A stretch of DNA of 12,997 nt, from positions 1-12,997 of the forward strand of contig CAMBWM010000042.1 in the NCBI GenBank assembly GCA_945871335.1, given 5' to 3'. The stretch is from Polaromonas sp. YR568 (GTDB taxonomy: Bacteria > Pseudomonadota > Gammaproteobacteria > Burkholderiales > Burkholderiaceae). The notes beneath the pieces are model-generated. The model made no database searches. It saw nothing but the letters and a program-made list of their open reading frames with translations, and was not told where the DNA came from. A program made the translations under genes and the position numbers. Of the stretch, positions 7,986 to 12,997 are shown piece by piece (positions within the stretch are counted from its first letter, which is position 1; every line of letters begins with the position of its first letter).

Positions 7986-8013
7986 GTAGAGCAACAGTCA
8001 TAATTCCAGAGCC
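7986..8013. promoter_or_regulatory. 28-base divergent gap between glnE and yhdP starts
   Basis: The gap is too short for two separate promoters, so at least one must extend into a neighbouring coding region. On the plus strand CATAAT (7999-8004) resembles a -10 box with one mismatch, but no good -35 sits 16-18 bases before it, and a start from it would leave only about 3 bases of leader before the yhdP ATG. No strong Shine-Dalgarno is seen for either gene. Confidence 0.35.
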
Positions 8014-11000
8014 ATGGATTCTGCACCTCTTCATCCCAACCCGCTGCCGTCCCGCCATGTCAGGCTTCTTGCCCGCATGCTTCAGGGACTGCTGTGGCTG
8101 GTCCTTGCTTTTTGGATGGTGGTGATACTCAGCTGGGGTCTGCTGCATGGTTTGATTGTGCCGCGCATCAGCGAATTTCGCCCGAGCCTTGAAACTCAGG
8201 CCAGCATTGCGCTGGGCGTACCGGTGCGCATCGGCGAGATTCAGGTGCTGGCCAAAGGCCTGGTGCCTTCCTTTGAATTGCGCGAAGTCAGTTTGCTGGA
8301 CCGCGACGGACGCACCGCGCTGCGCCTGCCCAGGGTGGTGGCAGCGCTGTCGCCACGCTCAGCTTGGCGTTTGGGGCTAGAGCAACTGGTGATTGACGGC
8401 GCAGAGCTGGACATTCGCCGGCGCAGCGATGGTCAGCTGGAGATCGCTGGCCTGAGTTTGTCCCCCGACACCGAACGCAACGCCTTTGCCAGCTGGGTGC
8501 TGGCGCAGACTGAAATCGTGCTGCGCAACGGCACGCTGCGCTGGACCGACGAGCTGCGCGGCGCACCGCCGCTGGTACTGACCGACGTACAAGCTTTGCT
8601 GCGCAACCCCGGCCAGCAACACAACTTTAGACTGGACGCCTCGCCGCCACCGGCCTGGGGGGAGCGATTCAGTCTGCGTGCGATGCTCAGTACGCCGCTT
8701 TTAACCACCGGCCAATCGCCCTGGCAGGCTTGGTCGGGCGAGTTGTATGCCGACTTCAGCCGGGCCGATGTGTCGCTGCTGCGTCAATACATTCAAATCG
8801 ACCAGCCGGGCGTGACCCTCAGCAGCGGCCAGGGTGCCCTGCGGGCCTGGGCTGATGTGAGCAAGGGCCTCATTACCGGTGGCACTGCGGATGTACTTCT
8901 GCAAGGGGTGAATGCACGCCTGGGCCAGGAGTTGGCACCTGTGGTCCTGAACAGTTTGGCCGGGCGCTTTGGCGGCCAGCAACTGGGTCGCGGCTTTGAG
9001 TTTCGTACCGAAGGCTTGTCCTTTGTCGCAGACGACGGACTGGTCTGGCCCGGTGGCAATGTCTTGTTGCGGCATACCCCCGAAGAGGGCGGCGTGCCTG
9101 CCCAAAACGAACTTCAGGCCGACCGGCTGAACCTGGCTGCACTGTTACGCATCGCCCGACGCTTGCCGCTGGAGGCCAATGCGCATCAGCAGATCGACAG
9201 CTTTGCACCGAGTGGCCTGGTAGAAGAAATCAACGCCAGCTGGCAAGGTCCGGCGTCTGCGCCGCAGAAGCTCAGCGCGCGGGGTCGCGTCAGCGGCCTG
9301 TCCCTGGCAGCCGGACCCGCGCCTGTCGGCACGCGCTTGCCGGAGCCAGGCCGGCCCGGCATTGAAAACGCGTCGCTGGAATTCAACCTGACCAACGAAG
9401 GCGGTCAGGGACAACTGCAAATCAACCAAGGTGCGATGACTTTTCCCGGGGTCTTCGAGCAAACCCGCGTGCCACTGGCTGAGCTTTCTACCGAGCTGCA
9501 ATGGAAGCACAGCAGCGCTCGCCAAACCCTTTCTTTGCGCAAACTGCGCTTTGCCAATACGGACGCGGCAGGTCAGGCTGAAGTTCAGTGGCAAAGCGCT
9601 GATAGCGCTGACCGCAGTCACCCCGGCGTGCTGGATTTGCAGGGCAGCTTGAGCCGGGGCGATGCTGCGCAGGTACACCGCTACTTGCCGCTGGTTTTGC
9701 CCGAATCAGCCCGACGCTATGTGCGGGACGCGGTCACGCAAGGCCAACTGCGTGACGTCAAGTTCAAGGTCAAAGGTGATTTGCGCAAAATGCCGTTTGC
9801 CGACCCGCAAGAAGGCGAGTTTCTGGTGACCGCCAAGGCCAGCAATGTGCAATTTGCTTACGTGCCCTTGGTGACAACAGGCGCTACGGCCAAAACCTGG
9901 CCGGCGCTCACGGGGCTGCAAGGCGAGCTGGTCTTTAACCGCATGGGGATGGAAGTGCGCCAGGCCCAGGGCCGGGTGGCAGGTCTGGCCGGCTTGCAAC
10001 TGACGCGCGGCAGCGCCAGCATTGCCAACCTGAACAAACCCGTGGTGGAAGTCAACACCGCCATCAAAGGGCCTCTGGCCCAAGGCCTGCAGTTTGTCAA
10101 CAACTCACCGGTCTCAGCGATGCTCAGTGATGCACTGAGCCAAAGCAGTGGCACCGGCCAGCTCGACTACTCCATGCGCCTGCTGCTGCCCCTGGCAGAT
10201 CTCGCGCAGACCACTCTGCAGGGCAGCCTGACGCTGCCCGGCAATGACCTGCAGCTCGGATCGGGGATACCTTTCCTGGGCAATCTGCGTGGCGCTCTGA
10301 CTTTCACCGACAAAAGCTTTCGCGTGACCAACGCCCAGGCGCGCATGCTGGGCGGGGAGCTGCGCTTTGACGGCGGCCTTCTTGCAGCCACCCCGCCAGC
10401 CGTAGCCGCCGGCCGCAGCGTCGAGCCTGTAGACGCGCCGCTGCTGTTTCGTGGCCAGGGCACAGTCAGCGCCGAAGGTCTGCAGCAAGCGCGCGAGCTG
10501 GGCCTCATCAGCGCGCTGGCAGCCCATGCCAGTGGCAGCACACCTTACAGCGCCAGCCTGGGTTTGAGGCGTGGCCGAACTGAAATCAGCGTCAGCAGCA
10601 GCCTGCAAGGCTTGGCTCTGAACCTGCCACCGCCGCTTAACAAAGCAGCCGCAGATGCACTGCCCCTGCAATTTGACCAAACCCTGGTGCGTGAGTCGCT
10701 GGCCCCGGGCCAGAAAATGCAAGACCAGATTTCTTTCACCTTGGGCAAGCTGGCCAACGTACTTTATGTGCGCGATCTCAGCACAGCCCAAGCCCGGGTG
10801 CTGCGCGGCAGCCTGGCTCTTGGGCTGGACGCCGGCGAATCTGCTGCCATGCCGGCAGCCGGCGTGTCTGCGAACGTCAAACTGCAACGCGCCGACGTAG
10901 ACGCCTGGTCCCGCGTGATGAACAAAGCCGGCATCAAAACCGATGCCGCTCCGGCAGCGGGCGATGCAGATGCCAGCTACATCCCCAGCGTGCTGGCGTT

Positions 11001-12117
11001 GCGCGCTAATGAAATCAGTGTGCAGGGCTACCAGCTGCGAAATCTGGTGGCTGGCGCATCCCGTGAAGGTGGCACCTGGCGCGCCAATATGGACGCTGAT
11101 GAGCTCAGCGGTTATGCCGAATACCGTGCGCCTGGCGCTGGCCCCAGTGCCATCGGGGGACGGGTTTACGCCCGGCTGGCGCGGCTGAATCTTGCCGCCA
11201 ACACTGCACGCGACGTCGAAGCCCTGCTCGAAGGCCAGCCCAGCGCGGTGCCAGCCATGGACATTGTGGTTGATGACTTTGAGCTCAAGGGCAAAAAATT
11301 CGGTCGCCTTGAGGTGGACGCAGTTAACCGCAATGTGCAGGGCCCGGCACCAGGCAGCGTGCGCGAATGGCGGCTCAATAAACTCAACCTGACCATGCCT
11401 GAAGCCCTGTTTTCAGCCAACGGCAATTGGGCGGCAGTCAGCGGCAAAGAGCGACGCCGCGTACAGATGAATTACCGCTTAGACATCGCTAACTCGGGCG
11501 AGCTGCTCAAGCGCCTGGGTATGGACGGCTTGATTCGCCGAGGCAAGGGCCGACTGGACGGCCAGGTCGGCTGGCTGGGCTCACCGCTGAGCCTGGACTA
11601 CCCGAGCATGGATGGGCAGTTCAATGTGAACATTGAAAGCGGGCAATTCCTCAAGGCAGACCCGGGCATTGCCAAGCTGCTGGGCGTGCTCAGCTTGCAG
11701 GCGCTGCCGCGTCGGCTGACACTGGATTTCCGGGACGTTTTTTCTGAAGGTTTTACTTTTGACTATGTGCGCGGAGACGTCACTATCGAACAAGGCCAGG
11801 CGCGCACCAACAACTTGCAGATGAAAGGCGTGAATGCCGCCGTGCTAATGGAAGGCAAGGTCGACATTGCCCGTGAAACACAAGACCTGCGGGTGGTGTT
11901 GGTACCAGAAATCAATGCCGGCACGGCTTCGCTGATCGCTTCGGTGGTGAATCCAGCGTTGGGCCTGGGCAGCTTTTTGGCGCAATTGTTTTTACGCAAA
12001 CCCTTGATCGAAGCCAGCACCCAAGAGTTTCATATCGACGGCGCATGGGCAGACCCGCAAATCACCCAGGTTGAGCGCAAGCCGCGCAGCAATGCGCCCG
12101 CTGGCCAGCGCCCATGA
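8014..12117 (+). CDS. yhdP: YhdP family AsmA-like phospholipid transport protein
   Basis: 1367 residues, TIGR02099/YhdP family (E. coli YhdP 1266). YhdP, TamB and YdbH are AsmA-like proteins that act redundantly in moving phospholipids from inner to outer membrane across the periplasm. Seen here: a short basic cytoplasmic N-terminus, one transmembrane anchor at about residues 23-49 (LLWLVLAFWMVVILSWGLL), then a very long beta-rich periplasmic body with repeated alternating hydrophobic strands, starting with the family-typical LGVPVRIGEIQV and LVPSFELREVSLLDRDG. Near the end come LDFRDVFSEGFTFDYVRGDV (1237-1256) and a hydrophobic segment at 1303-1327 (VVNPALGLGSFLAQLFL), both typical of the C-terminal family domain. 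The frame is intact throughout. The ATG at 8014 gives about 22 residues before the anchor; Met22 is a possible alternative start. The stop overlaps the next gene's start, so co-translation is likely. Confidence 0.93.
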   Translation: MDSAPLHPNPLPSRHVRLLARMLQGLLWLVLAFWMVVILSWGLLHGLIVPRISEFRPSLETQASIALGVPVRIGEIQVLAKGLVPSFELREVSLLDRDGRTALRLPRVVAALSPRSAWRLGLEQLVIDGAELDIRRRSDGQLEIAGLSLSPDTERNAFASWVLAQTEIVLRNGTLRWTDELRGAPPLVLTDVQALLRNPGQQHNFRLDASPPPAWGERFSLRAMLSTPLLTTGQSPWQAWSGELYADFSRADVSLLRQYIQIDQPGVTLSSGQGALRAWADVSKGLITGGTADVLLQGVNARLGQELAPVVLNSLAGRFGGQQLGRGFEFRTEGLSFVADDGLVWPGGNVLLRHTPEEGGVPAQNELQADRLNLAALLRIARRLPLEANAHQQIDSFAPSGLVEEINASWQGPASAPQKLSARGRVSGLSLAAGPAPVGTRLPEPGRPGIENASLEFNLTNEGGQGQLQINQGAMTFPGVFEQTRVPLAELSTELQWKHSSARQTLSLRKLRFANTDAAGQAEVQWQSADSADRSHPGVLDLQGSLSRGDAAQVHRYLPLVLPESARRYVRDAVTQGQLRDVKFKVKGDLRKMPFADPQEGEFLVTAKASNVQFAYVPLVTTGATAKTWPALTGLQGELVFNRMGMEVRQAQGRVAGLAGLQLTRGSASIANLNKPVVEVNTAIKGPLAQGLQFVNNSPVSAMLSDALSQSSGTGQLDYSMRLLLPLADLAQTTLQGSLTLPGNDLQLGSGIPFLGNLRGALTFTDKSFRVTNAQARMLGGELRFDGGLLAATPPAVAAGRSVEPVDAPLLFRGQGTVSAEGLQQARELGLISALAAHASGSTPYSASLGLRRGRTEISVSSSLQGLALNLPPPLNKAAADALPLQFDQTLVRESLAPGQKMQDQISFTLGKLANVLYVRDLSTAQARVLRGSLALGLDAGESAAMPAAGVSANVKLQRADVDAWSRVMNKAGIKTDAAPAAGDADASYIPSVLALRANEISVQGYQLRNLVAGASREGGTWRANMDADELSGYAEYRAPGAGPSAIGGRVYARLARLNLAANTARDVEALLEGQPSAVPAMDIVVDDFELKGKKFGRLEVDAVNRNVQGPAPGSVREWRLNKLNLTMPEALFSANGNWAAVSGKERRRVQMNYRLDIANSGELLKRLGMDGLIRRGKGRLDGQVGWLGSPLSLDYPSMDGQFNVNIESGQFLKADPGIAKLLGVLSLQALPRRLTLDFRDVFSEGFTFDYVRGDVTIEQGQARTNNLQMKGVNAAVLMEGKVDIARETQDLRVVLVPEINAGTASLIASVVNPALGLGSFLAQLFLRKPLIEASTQEFHIDGAWADPQITQVERKPRSNAPAGQRP

Positions 12118-12997
12118 TGCTGACCGCCCGCCCTCGACGGTTGCGTTACTCCCTGAAATGGAACCGCCGCTGGACGCTGTGGGCGCTGTTGGTCGCGCTG
12201 GTGGTGACCCTGCTGGGCGCGCTGGTCTGGCTGGCGGCACGCTACGAAGCCAGCATGGTGCAAAGCCGGCTTGAACGCGACACCGCCGAGATCGTCACCG
12301 ACATTCGCGCCGGTTTAACGCGCAATATTCAGAGCCTGCAAGCCTTACCACCGATAGAGCGTAAGCCTATGGACTGGCGCGCCCAAGCTGGTGAGCTGTT
12401 GCGCCAGCACCGCGAAATCGTTCGCCTTGAGTGGCGAGATCCGTCGCTTAAATTAGGCCCGTTTTACGAGTCGGCCTACCGCTCCTCCGTGTTTGAGCGC
12501 ATGGGCCGTGAAACGATTAACGCTGAAATTCAATTGGCCTGCAACACCGCGATGCGGGTCGGCGTGCCGGCCTACTCCAGCAGCTACTTCTCACCGCAAT
12601 TTAACGGCCTGGGGCTCGAACTAATCGACGTGTGCCTGCCCCTCTTGACGCAAGGCCGGCTGACGGGCTACACCTTGGCCACGTACTCGCTGCAAGATAT
12701 TTTGAAGGAGCTGGCAGACTCGCAGCTCACGCGCGGTCAAGGTCTGTCTTTCACGGAAGCCGACGGCACGCGGCTGGCCATCACTGGCACACCCGGGCGC
12801 GGGAACGGGTTTTATAACGCGCAACAACTGCTGGACCTGCCGGGCACGAACCTGGTGCTGCGCATGGACAGCTGGAAAGCCTCGCCAGACTTTTTCCCCA
12901 ACATGCTCACCGCGCTGGTCAGCAGCCTGGCTTTGGCACTGATTGCGGTACTGTTGCTGCTGGGCCGCGACATACGCCGTCGCCTGCGCGTCGAGCA
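12114..12997 (+). CDS. Two-transmembrane periplasmic sensor, probable histidine kinase (partial)
   Basis: 294 complete codons, open to the right window edge. A basic N-terminus (RPRRLRYSLKWNRRW) leads into transmembrane helix 1 at residues 21-42. A periplasmic domain of about 220 residues (43-263) follows, then transmembrane helix 2 at 264-284 (MLTALVSSLALALIAVLLLLG), then the cytoplasmic start GRDIRRRLRVE. This layout, with motifs such as LACNTAMRVGVPAYSSSYFSP and LTGYTLATYSLQDILKEL, fits the sensory half of a two-component kinase of the DctS type (C4-dicarboxylate sensor, periplasmic PAS-like fold). The kinase domains would lie beyond the window, so the call is inference; a cyclase or chemoreceptor is possible. 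The start is ATGATG: the first ATG (12114) overlaps the yhdP TGA by 4 bases and the second by 1, and I cannot choose between them. No strong Shine-Dalgarno is seen, so expression probably depends on coupling to yhdP. Confidence 0.6.
   Translation, partial: MMLTARPRRLRYSLKWNRRWTLWALLVALVVTLLGALVWLAARYEASMVQSRLERDTAEIVTDIRAGLTRNIQSLQALPPIERKPMDWRAQAGELLRQHREIVRLEWRDPSLKLGPFYESAYRSSVFERMGRETINAEIQLACNTAMRVGVPAYSSSYFSPQFNGLGLELIDVCLPLLTQGRLTGYTLATYSLQDILKELADSQLTRGQGLSFTEADGTRLAITGTPGRGNGFYNAQQLLDLPGTNLVLRMDSWKASPDFFPNMLTALVSSLALALIAVLLLLGRDIRRRLRVE

Noticed and set aside
10114..10887. 257-residue minus-strand open frame opposite yhdP
   Set aside because: Shadow frame; yhdP reads through without interruption and ends with its typical C-terminal domain.

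Overview
The window looks like chromosomal DNA of a GC-rich betaproteobacterium, most likely Burkholderiales near Comamonadaceae (Rhodoferax/Polaromonas-like). This rests on protein character and on the glnE/yhdP neighbourhood, not on any database match. Coding density is very high. I see no tRNA, rRNA, insertion sequence, phage gene or CRISPR array, and no stretch over 300 bases without a gene.

Left part (1-5139), central carbon and CoA-ester metabolism. On the minus strand, a type II 2-haloacid dehalogenase (2042-2770) lies 56 bases upstream of malate synthase G (glcB, 1-1985, C-terminus cut by the window edge). A 214-base control region (2771-2984) separates them from a divergent plus-strand pair. 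That pair is an HMG-CoA-lyase-like enzyme (2985-3926) and a family III (CaiB/BaiF) CoA-transferase (3919-5139). The two overlap by 8 bases and are very probably co-translated. Inferred logic: the dehalogenase can yield glycolate from haloacetates, which becomes glyoxylate, and GlcB condenses glyoxylate with acetyl-CoA. The divergent pair would activate a hydroxy acid as its CoA ester and cleave it to acetyl-CoA plus a keto acid. The true substrates cannot be read from the sequence.

Middle (5136-7985): glnE on the minus strand, the bifunctional adenylyltransferase/adenylyl-removing enzyme of glutamine synthetase. Its catalytic aspartate pairs fall at or close to the E. coli positions. Its stop codon overlaps the stop of the convergent CoA-transferase gene by 4 bases.

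Right part (8014-12997): yhdP, a very large AsmA-like envelope protein associated with phospholipid transport to the outer membrane, starts only 28 bases from the divergent glnE start. Its stop overlaps the start of a membrane sensor protein, probably the N-terminal half of a histidine kinase, which runs off the right edge.

No clearly new system is visible. The best second looks are the lyase/CoA-transferase pair with its HxHNTRG metal motif, the dehalogenase-glcB link, an imperfect hairpin in the divergent control region, and the unusually tight gene junctions.
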